64,000 nt of DNA from Scatophagus argus (lineage: Eukaryota > Chordata > Actinopteri > Scatophagidae). Shown here in pieces: positions 36,013 to 49,200 of the stretch. The translations under genes and the position numbers were made by a program. The stretch lies in the NCBI RefSeq assembly GCF_020382885.2, contig NC_058498.1, forward strand, positions 8,344,501 through 8,408,500, read 5' to 3'. The notes under the pieces were generated by a model. The model was not told where the DNA came from and made no database searches. It saw nothing but the letters and a program-made list of their open reading frames with translations. Numbering within the stretch: the first letter of the stretch is position 1; every line of letters begins with the position of its first letter.

Positions 36013-36447
36013 CTTTCTTCGACATGTACAAACCTTTTGGACAGTTGAAATAATAAAGTCTGTCAACTGAAGTTGCTTTGCTCGTGGTTTTTAAGGTCAA
36101 ACCAAAGTCAGTCACATATATAGCAGAGCTTTTAAGTACTGAGAGTTCAAAACATTAAATATAGGCACTGGAATCGCTTAAGAGGACAAATGTTTAGAGA
36201 CTACGGCATTGTTCAAAGGCTTCCTCCGCCACTAGCAGGGAAAGAGCTCTTGCATTTCAGATAATAAGCATGAATCCACATTAAAAAAAAAGTCCTGCAT
36301 AGGAGGAGCAAAAATTACAAGTTAAGCCGTCACAGACTTGGAGGTTATAGTTGCAGCGTGTGTTGCTGTGCTGAACTGCAGACCACAGGAATGACCTATT
36401 TTTGGAAAGATCTCCTCCTCTGAAAGAAGAAAGCGCAGCTCGCCTCC

Positions 36448-39400
36448 TCACTGATCGTCCAGGATGTCTGTGGGTAGGATGTCTGGTGTGCCACTCGGGC
36501 TCTGTGATGTCTCCCCTGACCAGGAAGAGGGGGTGACCTGATTATAGAGGACGTCCTGAGAGCCAAAAAGTGGTTCTTTGAGATTCAGGGTGTATATGAG
36601 GAACAGATTGAGAGCCACCACGGCGAGGAGCGGGAAGACGGTCAGGCCGGAGCCGAAGCCTCGCCAGGAGCTGCAAGCGTTCAGGCTGACCCAGTAAACA
36701 AGCCTGAGAAGGGAAGAAAAAAACATGAAATCACCAGTTAAACCAAGCCAGGAAGAAGAACAATTTCTTAAGTTTAGGTATCGCTACAATCATGTAAAAT
36801 TACCCCTTTACAAGTAGACTCTTCTTTGTGATATGTTATACAGCATAGTCAGGTGTCTAAGTGTACCAATCAGAACCTCAGGATCAATAGATATGAGGGT
36901 CACGAGGTCAGTTCACTTTATTAGAAACAATGGATCCACAAAGCAAGAAGGAAGAAGACACAGGAGGAAGGTGGGTGACGAATATTTTAGAAATGTTTTT
37001 CAGCATGACGGTGGAGAGTGTGTGACCACAATCCCTACACACAACTGAACCTCCCGGAAGCCATGGTGGAAGCCTGCGGTGATGTGACTGTGCAGAGTAT
37101 CCACAGATGGTTAAGGCACAGAAAGGGCACAGAAAGGGCACCCCCCCCACCCCTCATGCTGCTTGGCAAGCGCAAGCATAATATGTGATGTTGATGAGAT
37201 ATGGTCTGACGCAGACCTGAAACAAGGTGATGCTTATTCACAGCTGAGTACATTACTGAGCATGGACTCTTCTTTTTGTCTGTGTGATATTGTGAGGGTC
37301 AGCTTTTTGACCAAAAACAGCATATACATACATTAAATGTTCCTCTTAAGATGAAGCTGTTGTGTCCCTTGCACAAACCCAAATAAAAAAAAATACAGCT
37401 GATGGAAAACCTTCTAGAAGAGTCTAGTTATGTTCTTCCTGTGAAATGAATCACTTGGCTGTTGTGGCAGTTTGACACTTCAGAGCAGCCGCATAGCAAA
37501 GCGGCTATGGCAGGATCAGAAGCAGAGTGCTGCTACGAACTGAGCGGATAAAAGAGTTCAGTGAAGCCAAAGGAGTTCGTCTTAACTTGTGTCACAGTCT
37601 GAACTCACTGCTGCTCTGCAACATGCTGCCAAAAGCTCTCTTTGGCTTTGTTAATGACAGTGGTTGTGTTTGTTTTTAGCCATGCTAGCGGTGCGGCTGC
37701 AGGGACGGCAAAGTTGGTCTGTCAGTCCGCCACTTTGGTGCAGACGCAAATATCTCAACAACTACTGGAAGGATTGTCATGAAATTTTGTACTGGCGTTC
37801 ATGGTCCCCAGAGGATGAATCTCAAGACTTTGGCAGTTCATTTATTTCCACCTGCAGAGCAAATGTTTTAGTTATTCAGTGAAATATCTCCACATCTACC
37901 AGATGGATTGATTCAAGTATTTGTACAGACTTTTGTGGTTTTTAGAGGATTAGAAGACACTGATGCTCCTCCGACTTTTCCTATACCGCCATCACGAGGT
38001 TGACATTTGTGGTTCTTAGTGAAATGTCTCACCAACGATAATGAAATTTGGTCAAGTCCTCCTCAGGATGATTTGTATTAAGTTTGGCGATGGCCTGATC
38101 TGTATTAATGTCTGTTTATCAAAGGCATGAAGAATTATTTTTGAACTGGAATAAAACATTTTGAAGAACTCGTGGCTCGGTCTGTCGGGTGCTTTCATGA
38201 GCCTCACCTTCCCAAGATGAACATGGCAACCAGTATAGGCACCAACTTCAGCTGGTCTTGAGGCAGTAAAGCGGCCATAACGACGAGGTTGAGGACGTAG
38301 AGGAGCAACTGCTCCAAGGACGCCGTGACAAACAGCTGCTGAACCACTCGTCCTCTGGGAAAGGACTCCTGGAGACTGAAGGAGGCTGTGCAGAACTGGC
38401 ACGCTGCACCCATGAGCATCGCTATGAGGGATAAAAGAGCAATAAGTCAGTTAGCATCTTGAACCTTGGCCATCTTTCCACAGACAGTCCTCAACTTTGC
38501 GCAACTCCTCGCTGCACTTGATCTTGTCTGACAGCATACTTTGCTTTAATAATATCTTAATTTGAATAGAGCAGCTGCCAGCAGAATGGCCTGCATGCAA
38601 ATACTCCTACACTGTCACCGGCCTGACAAATGGATGACAGGAAACTGGTCTGGAGAGGCTTTGATTTGTATGTTTTTGCCACCTGCCCTCTAGATCAGGT
38701 CACTCAGGTTGGGAATTGATTAAAGTATTCTGAAACAATTAGGCCATAGCCTGGGAGACGAAAGACGCAGCCAACCTCTTATTGTAGTTTCCATTTAAAG
38801 CTATGTGCTGGAGAAGGAAATTATGCTTCTCTCCAGAGAGCCCGAGGAGACGTCTGCTGTGCTGAGGCTGAAAGCGCATGAAATTAAAGGGGACAGGAGA
38901 CACTGCAACATTCCAAGACGAGGCGGCTAGACAAACCAAATCCTCTCTTAATCTTTATCTTTCATTTATAGCTGTTGTTGAATGTCAGCGTGCAGGTGTT
39001 TGAAGCGTACCGAGCAGGATGGGGACGGCTGCCACCACACAGCAGCAGAGGGTGAAGACGATGCGGCTGCTTGGGTCGGGGCAGTCGGGGGGTTTAATGG
39101 GGACGTAGAAATAGAGTGCATAGAAGATCCCGGCTACACACAGAAGAGAGGCCAGCACGGAGAAGAAAGCGGGAACTCGGCCGCTCTGGCAGCATTTGCA
39201 CTGGCAGCAGCGGCAGCAGGATCGTCCCCGATCCGAAGCCTCTTCTGCAGGCCCGCAAGCCTCTCCTTGCCTCTCTGAGCTCCACACGGTCAGCTCCACG
39301 CTCTCTGCCGGCGGGCCTATCAGAGGTCGACCCTCGTCCACAGTGCAGTCCAGGGTGGTAGATTCTGGACTCCATCTCGGTGTGTCTGTGCCATTGGGAA

Positions 39401-41428
39401 TGTCTCCCTGAGAGGCTGGGGTTGGACAGCTGATGCAGTTTTCCGTGGCAGCGTCCAAATTGTTTGCAGTGACGATCGGACTGGAAAGAGTTTGATCCAG
39501 CTCCCCCTCCTGTGTCTGATCTGCTCGTGGCTGCTCTGGGAGGTGGTCTCTGGGCTGCTGGTGGCAGGGAGCAGAGCCTGTTCAAATCACAGCACATTTT
39601 AATACAGAATCCAAAACCAGATACTGAAAGCACTCAATTGCAGACTCACACTAATCAGTCATTCCCTTACTGCATGTCAGGCTTCTGCTTTGCCCGGGTT
39701 TCATGTAACATTTCAGAGGGGTGGGCACAGGGCTGGATTAACCTATTAGGAGGCCCCGGAGCCAAAAATTGCTGTCAGGCCCCTATTGACCCCACATTCT
39801 ACCCTCTGAGCATTGTGTTTGCACCCTGTCTCCTCCACGTTCCCACAGCTACAGCGTACACAGAAACCAACCATGCAACAATCCCAGTCTCTACAATGAA
39901 AGACAGGGTCGTGATGCAGGAAGTGCCGTAGTTTAAAGTGAACCTTGATGATGCAATCATTCAAATGCAAAAAAAAACAAACAACCGACAGCATTTTTGA
40001 CTGGTTGGTAATCCAGCTTTGGGTATTGCAATATTCAGACAGGGGCCCCAACAACATGTTAATTCATGGAGCGACTGTAAACATGTGCATATATTCTCTT
40101 AACATTTCCATCTGGGTTTTTGTTGTTGCTCCAGGTTATCGCATCAACATCCGTTAAACATCTAAATGATTTCTTGGGGTTGAAGCATGAGCAGTAGCAG
40201 AGTGTTTGAGCTGGAGATGACTCACATCATAGTTGACACTAAATACTGCTTTAAATCCATCTTAAACTTTACCTGTCTCACGTCTGTTTTGACTTATAAC
40301 AAACAAAAAGAAATGAGCTTTTTAGTTTAGTTAGTTCGTTATGTGTCATGCATACGGAAGCGCCCATCCTACAGGGACTTTGTAAGACACCACAACTACT
40401 TTTGACGTGGTGAAGTGTTTGTCAGACAAGACACGTGACTTTTCAAATTTAACATTACAACGCAAACAAAGAACTTTGTCTCCACTCACAAGTTGGACAA
40501 ATAAAGTCTGCCACAAACAGACTTTCTTTGTCCTGAAACACAACTCAGGCTTTTTAATATTCCACCCAGAAAGACATTTTATTTAAAAGTGCAGTCCTTG
40601 AATGATCATATAATTAGCATGGAAACAAGAAATGGACTTTAAGTCTTCAGTCTCGCCTAAATCGCATCTTTTCTCTCCAGGGATTCAATTAAACCTGCCC
40701 ATTTGTAAAGCCAGTGGTCACGTACCTGAACTTAACTGTTAGATGGTGACTCACTTTTTGCCGATTAAAACAAAAGGCGAAATCAAAAACATTTTTTCCC
40801 ACCCCATATTGATTTGTTATGTCCTCCCTAGTGTCACAAGCAACCTGTAGAAATAATTTAAAGTCCCTTAAGGTTTTATGCTTGACGTGAACATTGATTT
40901 AGTCCAGGGCTCCTGTAAGTAGATCTACACATCTGTTTAACTTTAAAAACAAAAACACCCTCCTTTAGCATTATGTTCAAAATGGTAAAGACATGTGCAA
41001 CTGTTGCTCTGCTTTAATCAGTCCTGACTCTGTCTTAACCCTCCAAGGATTCAGTCTGGACTCAATCTCAACTTTAGCCGTCGCTAATTTGCTCTGGCCT
41101 CCCCTCAAACCCTGCAGCGCCGTCAGACAGTAAAAAGCAGCAGTAATAACTCACTCCTTGGCTGATTGGTTGCTGGTGGCGGTTCAAGGGAATGCTGGGA
41201 GCCGGAGACGGAATGGGAGGACGAGTGCAGCTCCTCCACCGAGGACTCGGGGCTGTCTGACACCGGCGCCAAGGAGATCTGAGTGTCCAGGTCCAGGAAA
41301 GGGGAGAAGGAGAGCCTGGTCGGGTCGATGTCCTGGAGCTGGTTGATGATGTCGCTGATGGACTCCTTCATGCTGTCGAGCTCCTTCACGTTCTGCCTGT
41401 TAGTGGCCTGAAGCCCCGAGGTGCTCAT
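36448..41428 (-). CDS. tmem79: Transmembrane protein 79 (mattrin) homologue, MAPEG-like five-pass membrane protein
   Basis: Mammalian TMEM79 is a membrane protein of the secretory and lysosomal route, needed for lamellar granule function in skin and linked to Frizzled turnover. Four coding exons join in phase: 41155-41428, 39011-39577, 38208-38421 and 36448-36703, giving 436 aa (human about 394). Residues 1-210 are cytosolic, Ser/Pro/acidic and poorly conserved. A cysteine cluster at about 211-222 is followed by five hydrophobic segments, at about 226-250, 264-290, 318-334, 340-363 and 372-395. The best family matches are LPQDQLKLVPILVAMF and SSWRGFGSGLTVFPLLA, which align with human LPQDTLKLLPLL and RSFRGFGYGLTFLPLL. 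The cytosolic tail carries no lysosomal motif that I recognise. The start follows an acceptor at 41440, so a non-coding first exon is expected upstream. Which fish paralogue this is (a or b) cannot be told. Confidence 0.85.
37700..38090 (+). repeat. Dispersed teleost repeat in tmem79 intron 3
   Basis: It contains 'atatctcaacaactactgga' and then 'catggtccccagaggatgaa' and 'gaggttgacatttgtggttc', with partly repeated sub-units such as 'gtgaaatatctcc' and 'gtgaaatgtctcacc'. I recognise this as a very common percomorph dispersed repeat with loose internal periodicity. It inserts antisense to tmem79 between its last two exons. Confidence 0.6.
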
Positions 41429-42589
41429 AGTCACGCAGCCTGAGAGGAGCAGCCCAGAACCAGTTAAAAACACCAAACCAGGAACACACATGGTAGTAAA
41501 AAAACCCATGTCCATTCTCCAAGTGTCGTAGAGGCCAAATCAGTACACAACTGCACTGTGAAATCCAAATTCAAAATTTTTTCAAGCATCTGGTCTCACG
41601 TGTGACTGAAAGAAGCCACATCATCATAAATCCCAACACAATATTTAAGGTCACTTAAAAATAATTTTAAAAAAAGCTTTAGAAAACAGTTTTGAACCAA
41701 AATGAGAAGTTCCTCAAAACCTGATTCCCCCCCAAAAATCATAAAGCTGGAGTCAGATCAGTCCAATAAAAGTTGTGAGTTGGCCACTTCATAAATATTA
41801 AATACTGTCCTCTCTGTTTCTTTTATCTCCTTTATTCCCCCTTTTCTTCTACATCACTTTGTAAATTATGAAGCCTTAAAACTTTAATGGGACTTTCTGT
41901 GGAGTGACGTCAACCCGGTCATGTTATGTGAGGAAAGGGGCTTTGTGGGACGAGAGGAAATCAGTGTTGATCCCAGTTTATGTCTGTGGTGGTACAATAA
42001 TCATCACTGACGGGAAGTCAGGAGTTTATCTTCCTCTGCAAGGTAACGCTGCCTGTGCAGGTTTGAATTGTTATCGCTGAACTTTTTTGTTTTCTCAAGA
42101 CCTTTTCTCACAAAATCAGCTCAGGAACAAGCTGGAATCTGATGCGGTTTTTATAACATTAGAAGACACGAGACAGGACCGATTAACTACAGCTGCACAG
42201 TCTGCTGCAGAAAGTCTTAACATCACATACATTTTCTGTAAAGCTTATAAATGATTGGGACAGACCACAAAGGACACATCTAATCACGTATCCAAAGGAC
42301 ACTGCACATATGAGACTGCAGTGGCTGATCATGCAGCCAGAACGCTGACATTTCCATCTCATCTTTTGTCAAATGTAGAAGCTATTTGTGGTGGCTGATT
42401 ATGTTTATATTTAATAAATGCTGAAATTTGATTACTTTTCTGCCATCAGTATAAACATATAGTAAGTAAAGGAGAACTTGAGTTAGATATCAATATCAGT
42501 GTTGATACCAGTCTCATATTCGCGTATTAAATATGAAGCCATAGAGAGCAGCGAAACAGCTTAAGAAGAGAAGTTAAAAATAATGTTTA

Positions 42590-42850
42590 ACCTTTTTTTT
42601 TTGTATGTCTTAAACAAATGAAACATAATGAGCTGATTAATGAAGTTTAAGGGTGCTGGTGCTGATTCTTTGTACAGAACTGGGCTCGTTATCTCCCTTT
42701 TCCCGGTTTGTATGCTAAGCTAAGCTAACTGTCCACTGGCTCCAGTTTCATACTGAACAGCCACGCATCAAAGTGGTGTTAATCTTCTCATCTGACTTTT
42801 AGCAGGAAAGGGAACATGTAAATTTTGCAAAATGTTGAACTATATCTTAA
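42590..42850 (-). repeat. Dispersed repeat copy 2 (gttagcttagcttagcataaa family)
   Basis: On the minus strand it reads 'cagttagcttagcttagcat', preceded by 'gtcagatgagaagattaaca' and followed by a degenerate 'gttctgtacaaagaatc'. It is the best-preserved copy of this family in the window, in the opposite orientation to the other two. Confidence 0.65.
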
Positions 42851-43369
42851 AACTATGTCTATGATAAGTCAAGTACAAGTTTTAACAAGTATCCAAAGTT
42901 TGGTCAGTCATTTTATAAAACTCTTCTGCCTTCAGCCAATATTGAATACTTGCTAAGCCTTTTTATCTAACAGTTTGAACGATGGGTAATGGTAAAGTAC
43001 TCATTAATAAAAAATCACATAAAATACTCAGCACTTCACTCATTTTTAATGCTTTTAGAGGCCATCAAATACTGAACTAATTAAGAATAAATCCTTCATT
43101 ATAGTCCCAGTGAAGTGAAAAAAGTAATGAAAAAAATAAACAAGGTTTCTGTAATAGATGTTCTGATCCCTCAAATCTGCCTTGGGGAGTCTTTAGGGGG
43201 TCCTGAACCCCACTGTAAAAGCATAATGCAGGTTGTTTGATCAGAAATAAAACAAGGCAGGATTATGTCACAAATCAAATATAGTGAATGTAGGAAAATA
43301 TTCTTGTGATTTCTTATGGGGGGAAAATAACTTCAGTTACATGTCATCAGGATTCAATTATGTGGTTAC

Positions 43370-43794
43370 CACTAGTGGAAAAGTAACTCAGTACATTCAT
43401 TCAAGTGCTGTACTTAAGTACTGCTACTTTACACGTCTACAGCACTAATGATAGTATTCTTACTGCACTGTACTTACCAGCTGCAGTTACCTTCCAAATT
43501 AAGAAGTTAAAAACACGTTTGATAAGTTCATAAAGTGCGATGCAAACACCAAGCACTGCATGGGACAGCTGAAATTAGCTTCAACTCGACCGAATACAAC
43601 ATGAAAGTAAAAACAATAATATAACACTGACAGGGAGTACTTTCACGTGTTATACTACCAGCAGAGCATTTTTGTTACCAGTACTTTTGAGTAATTACAA
43701 TACAGGGCTTTAACTTGCAGAAGAATATTTTAATAGTGTAGCTTTGCTTCTGTTACTCGAGTAAAAGATTCAAATACTTCTCTTTTTTACCACT
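43370..43794. mobile_element. Short non-autonomous hAT-like DNA transposon (MITE)
   Basis: A 425-base block is flanked by a perfect 9-base direct repeat, TGTGGTTAC, at 43361-43369 and 43795-43803. The ends form imperfect inverted repeats: the left reads CACTAGTGGAAAAG and the right, reverse-complemented, AGTGGTAAAAAAG. The inner sequence has 'gtactgtacttaag'-like text typical of an abundant fish element. It has no transposase frame. An 8-base target duplication is usual for hAT elements, and the ninth base may belong to the ends. Confidence 0.7.
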
Positions 43795-44860
43795 TGTGGT
43801 TACTTTGGCGGTTCTCATCACAAAAAATCGCGTAAAATTTGTTTATTGCGTGAGTATTTGGACAAAAGCGCCGGACTTCACTGACTGTAGTGTAACACCA
43901 AATCAGGCGCCTTGGCGTTATTTTAACCGTACGATGAATTTCAGAGGCTTTCAATGAAATCTGCGGATTGAATTTGGAGCATTTACTTCTGGATGTGCTT
44001 TTGGCGCACATCCAACGGTGGCGCAGAGTCTGCACGCAAAATCTGTGGCGAGGATCTTTCTCCAAACAAATGAGGACTTTACCATGTATAGAGCGCGATT
44101 GGGACTCGTCTGGCTTTCTCTCTCTCTCTTCTTTTTTTTTTAGGTCCGACGGGGAATAAATCTCGGTGGTTATCAGTGACGGTGGCGTGGATGTGGAAAC
44201 GCGCGTACGGAGGGGCAATGTGCTTCAACTCCCTCCGCTGGAGAAAAAAAAAACAGTTGTAGATGGGCAACTCTCTCAAACAAAGATGTATTACCATCTC
44301 ACACAAAGGTAGGAAACGTGGTTTGGTCTGGTTTAATACGAAGGCTGCAGAAAAATGCCTAATTTGGTTATGGATAAAACAAACACATCTTAAATCTGTG
44401 CGTAAAGGACACGCGAGTCATTCGGAAAGAGCAGCTCTGAAACCGTATATTTAGTGGCCATTCAGCGGCAATTACAGCAGTTAAGGTTTCAGAGTGTGAA
44501 TGTGAATGAATTTAGCTCAGTGAAATGCCTGCCTAAGCGCTTTATTCAATCAGAAACACGCATGTATAAACGGACTTACTTTAGTCGCAGGTTGCGGAGT
44601 ATTTGGTGAGTTTACTCCTCTTGCAATAAATTGATTTTAAAAAACAAAACAAAACAAAAAATCCTCCGTCTGTCTCTGCTTTTCTTCCCTCCCCCCTCCG
44701 TTTGCTTTTTTGTCTTCCAGGATCCTGAACTTCTGAATCAAATTTCAGGACGGACAAAATACTAGGCTTTTCCTCCGCCCACACAGGTTTTTTTTCCCCC
44801 TTCTCCTTCCTGGGTACCATGTCAAACACCATATGGAGCAAATAAAGCCCGAGCGGCGGC

Positions 44861-44900
44861 AGGAGGAGGAGGAGGAGGAAGACGAGGAGGAGGAGGAGGC
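44861..44900. repeat. GGA/GAC triplet-rich tract
   Basis: An imperfect GGA repeat interrupted by AAGAC. It creates an apparent serine run on the minus strand that is not a gene. Confidence 0.85.
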
Positions 44901-46036
44901 AGCGCTTTCTCTCAGTTTACCTTCAAATTCAACATGAACAATCACATCCATCACAAACACGAGTTCATCCAAACAAGGCGGTAAACATTTACGCTCAAAC
45001 TAAACCTCCGCCGACCTCTCAGCTTCACACGCGGGATGAGATTGTGTACTAATGACTTTACTGTATTAAAATCCTACATTCGTATTTGAAGCAGGCTGAT
45101 ATAATCACAGGCTGTGATCAACACTGACTTTATTTTATTTATTCTCGGTCTGAAATGTGCTTTATAAAACACAAAAGCTAAACATTTGCAGGTCCCAGCC
45201 TCTTAAGAAGGTGAAGATCTGCTGCTTCTGCTTCATATCACCGTTGACTCACATCTGATTCACTGGAGAAATAAAGTTAATGTCAGCTCTGGTTTGTTTG
45301 TGATGTGCCGTTTCCTTCTGCACCACAGTCACATTCATACACTGAACGTTTACATGCAGGTGTTTGAGATTTGTTTTGACAAATTAATTTTTTATGTCTT
45401 CTCAGGCTAATTTGGCTCAGATTCTTGACACTCTTGTGAACTGATCTCTCTTATTTAACACAGCTTTTCCATTTGCTCTCCTCACCCTCTGCTGGCTTCT
45501 TCCTGCTGCACAGGAAGCGAACTTATTATTCAGCAGCAGGAACAGCATTTTTGTTTTTAAAGAAATAAAAGACCACAGAAACTCGGCTGAAAAGCTCGGG
45601 CTGATGAAGAGAAAATAACCACAAACGCGACCAGCGGACTGGATGTTCAGTACACGCTAAAACGTTTTTTAACATGGACGCGATGATGCAGACGCTGTCG
45701 ACTCACTGACGATGTTCACAGCTGCTCACTTTGTCTTCCTCCTCCTGATCTGCATCAATCTGAAAGCTTTCATGACATCGAGTATTAAATCAACATTATT
45801 TCACAGACTGGAGACAAATTATAAACTATGTGCTGAGAAGTAAAGCCAAAAATGGTTTACTTTCCCACTTATCAATCGGGTGAATTTATTGCATAAAAAG
45901 GCATATCTAAAATATACAGAGTTAAACGGATGTTGATTAGCAATATAATTAATAAATTAAAAAACAAAAAAATCAAAACTATAAACAATACATTTCAAGT
46001 TTTGTCTTGTAAATATACACATACACTGGGTAGCAG

Positions 46037-46042
46037 TTTATT
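46037..46042 (-). terminator. Probable ctdspl3 polyadenylation signal
   Basis: AATAAA on the minus strand about 260 bases past the stop codon of the phosphatase-like gene. Another lies further out near 45885. Confidence 0.5.
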
Positions 46043-46299
46043 GCCCTGTGGAATGAGTCTAGGAGAAGGGGAGGGCGGGGGTGACGAACGACCAGCAGCA
46101 TGTTTAAAATACCAATTCGCCGTCCTTAAAAGTCATCAGAGGGGAGAGAAGAGGGTGAGCACGTCCACCACAAACTAACGGGCTCGAGTTCCAGCTGGAT
46201 TCTGCTTTTCGCCAAAGCATACAGAAAGCAAACGTGAGCTGAGAAAGTCACACAAAGTAGTAAGATTAAGCCGGGGAGGGGGGGTTTAAGAGAGTCCTG

Positions 46300-49200
46300 T
46301 TAGTCCTCCGACAGCAGCCTGTGGAAGTGATCCTTCCTCTTCTTCAGCACCTCCCGAAAATCCTCCTGAAAAAACACAACGGGAGATATTGAGACCGACT
46401 GATGAAACCGAGGGGGGCGGGGGAGAGGAAAGAGAGCAGGCAGATGCTGCAACAGATAGCCAGCTGTTTTATCCACAACCGACTGTCTGGTAAAACACTG
46501 GAACACCTAATGGCTGCACTGCTCACAACTGTGAGAATAAAAACTGACGTATAAAAACAATCTGGTTCACGTGTCAAACGGCAGAACCCAAACAAGTCAT
46601 CACAGTAAAAGAAACCTGTGAAGCTCTGTGCTGTTTAACAACAAGCCTCCCCCACATGCGGCTCACCTTTTTTTTGGGGGGGGGGGCAACTTTATAAACT
46701 AACCTGCTGACAGAGAAAGTCAACAGAGCAGACAGAAGAGAGGGGAAACAGACGCTGGGGCAAAGTAAGGTGAGTGATTAAAGCAGCTTGTGGGTAAACA
46801 CTAAAATAAGGCAGAGAAGTAAGTAGGAATTAAATGTTGAAATAAGAAAAAAAACTGAGAGATATACAGACGTTTGCACAAAGAAAAAAAAAAACACCAG
46901 TAAAGGCAGAAGTCTACAACTAAACCCATCAGAGTTAGCTGGCACAGCACTAACTGAGACACAGCTTTCTTTTCCACAATGAACATCATGATGAATTTTA
47001 GAGAAAATAAACACAAACAGTAATAACGATAATAATGTGTGGTGTACCGCTGCAGACAGTTTCTCCATGGATGGGATGAGCTTCTGGAGTTCTCTGTCCA
47101 TTGACTCCCCAGTCCAGCTCTTGATGGGAATCGTGTTCATCAGCTGCAAAACCAACAGAAATTCAGACGAATAAAAACAAAACATCAGAACAACCACCCA
47201 CATCTGTTAAAAGCGCTGAAAACGACTCCGAATTATATATTCAGCTGGAATGGAGAAATGACAGCCCCCTCGGTGCTTACGTGGTACGGGTACGTGTGGG
47301 GCGCGTTGTCCAGAACGACCGTCTTGGCGAGATCCCGCCCGAGGATGCTGAGATCCTTGATGTAGTGACCGAGAACGCAGGCACAGTCGTCCTGATACAG
47401 ACGATGTCTACAAGGGAGATCATCCGCATGTTAAAACATTTACACAATCTAATCATTACAGCCATGAGATACAGGCAGCGCTGTATGTGGTGGGCCTGTT
47501 GTGGATGGTTTAAACACACCAACATGCAGGTTCACATGTTCATCTGCACATCCCTTCTTCGATATGATATTAACCACCCGAAGTCAAAGAGAAAACGTCA
47601 CCATGTGACATTAACACATCAGTAGCACTGACGTGTATAAAGATGGATGATGCGCCTCCGCTTCCTCCCACTGTACAAAAACGAAGCCAAAATATCCCCG
47701 GCATGTGCGCTGCCACCTTGCACTGATGATGTCACTCGGAGCCTGCGAATGTGTGACAGCGATCGGGCCATGGAGCCGCAGTCCATACACCCCGGTCCGA
47801 CCAAATCGCGAGCAGTGTTAAGCTGTCGGTCATAACGTTTCACCCCAAATAATCAATTAAAACAAAACTTATCCATAATACCTGAACAAACATCAGCGTA
47901 ATAAGAACTAGACTAGAATGACAGAAACCATCTTTAAGAAAAATGTATTTGATGCGTATTTTGAGCTTTTAGCTTGCTAATGTAGAGGAGGAGGGGCTAA
48001 GGACCTGTACCAGAGCCAGCCACCAGGGGGCTGTCAAGAGGTTTTGCCTTTCCTTTTGGGAAGCTCTCATGTCATCCATCTTTATATACAGTCAACACTG
48101 CACTCAGCACTGATGCATGAGTGCAAACAGCGACCAACTAATGGTCTGACCACAAACAGACTATTGAACATTTCTGGGTAGCATCCTGAGGTCCGTGTGC
48201 TGTCACACACGGGACCAGCAGCTGACTAACACCCGCCGTCCGAGTCTGATAAACCTGACAGAGTGCACGTCTCTGCGGTCACACAAAGAGTTCATGAAAC
48301 ACAAGTGGACTCAAGGAGACTTACCGAAACAGTTTTCTCTGCGGGTCCAGGACGTTCAGTATCTTCTCAGCGTAGTCCTTCTTTGCGCACGTGTAAACAA
48401 ACAGCTGCGACAGAACACAAACAGCAGCTGAGTCCACACAGTCCACAACCACACGCATCAGGACACCACGAAAAAAATAAACCATTTAGTTTGATATGAC
48501 AAGAAAAATAAGCTCAGAGTGGACAAGAGGAGTATGAAATGAATTAAACCAAACTAAAGGTGAAGCTATATAACACTTAGATTTAGATTTAACTACACCA
48601 ATAAATAACCGGCCAGGTGATTGAATGTTGTATCAGGTTAAGACGCTGACTAACACGTACCTCATAGACTTTTGACATGGACTGCAAAAACTCTTTGACA
48701 TGTGGTCGCAGGATCATGTACACCTGTTGCACACAGAGAAGCACAGAGGGTGAAGGAATAAATGAACAAGTTAATACATATTCTCCATCTCTTCCTCTTT
48801 TTTAAATGATCCGCCGATAGGCCGTTTACTTCACCTCGGATGTTTAGACATCTAAAATTGTCTCTTTTCCGTGCCTCCCTTTGTAAGCACTATGTCCCAC
48901 CATTGTTATTGTTATATCTGGTATTTCTCCACATTAGGACCAGATTTCTTCACTTCTCCTGCTTCCTGTCATTCCTCACTGAAGATGACAAACACTCTGA
49001 AGTGACTCTTCCATCAGCCTTTCACTCTTTTCGCCATCTGCGGTCATTTGCCGAGTGTGCTTCAGAAGCAGGTTAGTGGAAAAACCACATGCGACGAGTT
49101 GGTTACCTTGTACTGATGGTCCTGGAAAGCCGTGTAGAAGGTGTACTCTGCTTCATCGATCACATTCAGAGAGCTGAACATCAGGGTCTCCTCCTGGAAG

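Larger units (their letters stand above)
41440..46000. other. Upstream region of tmem79 and gap to ctdspl3
   Basis: No further coding exon could be joined to tmem79. A non-coding first exon and promoter are expected, and the CpG-richer stretch at about 43.8-45.0 kb is the best candidate. The region also holds a dispersed repeat (42590-42850), a hAT-like element (43370-43794) and a GGA repeat. Confidence 0.55.

Noticed and set aside
39094-39633. Open frame of 179 codons on the minus strand in another phase
   Set aside because: It overlaps the tmem79 exon 39011-39577 out of frame; the tmem79 frame gives the transmembrane segments and joins its neighbours in phase.
39725-39800. Possible dispersed repeat 'ggctggattaacctattagg' in tmem79 intron 1
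   Set aside because: The text is suggestive of an old interspersed repeat, but the ends and class could not be defined.
44745-44972. Open frame on the minus strand with a poly-serine run
   Set aside because: The serines come from the GGA triplet repeat; no conserved sequence surrounds it, and it is more likely upstream non-coding sequence of tmem79.
47281-47625. Open frame of 114 codons on the plus strand
   Set aside because: It is antisense to ctdspl3 exon 9, whose minus-strand reading is strongly conserved.
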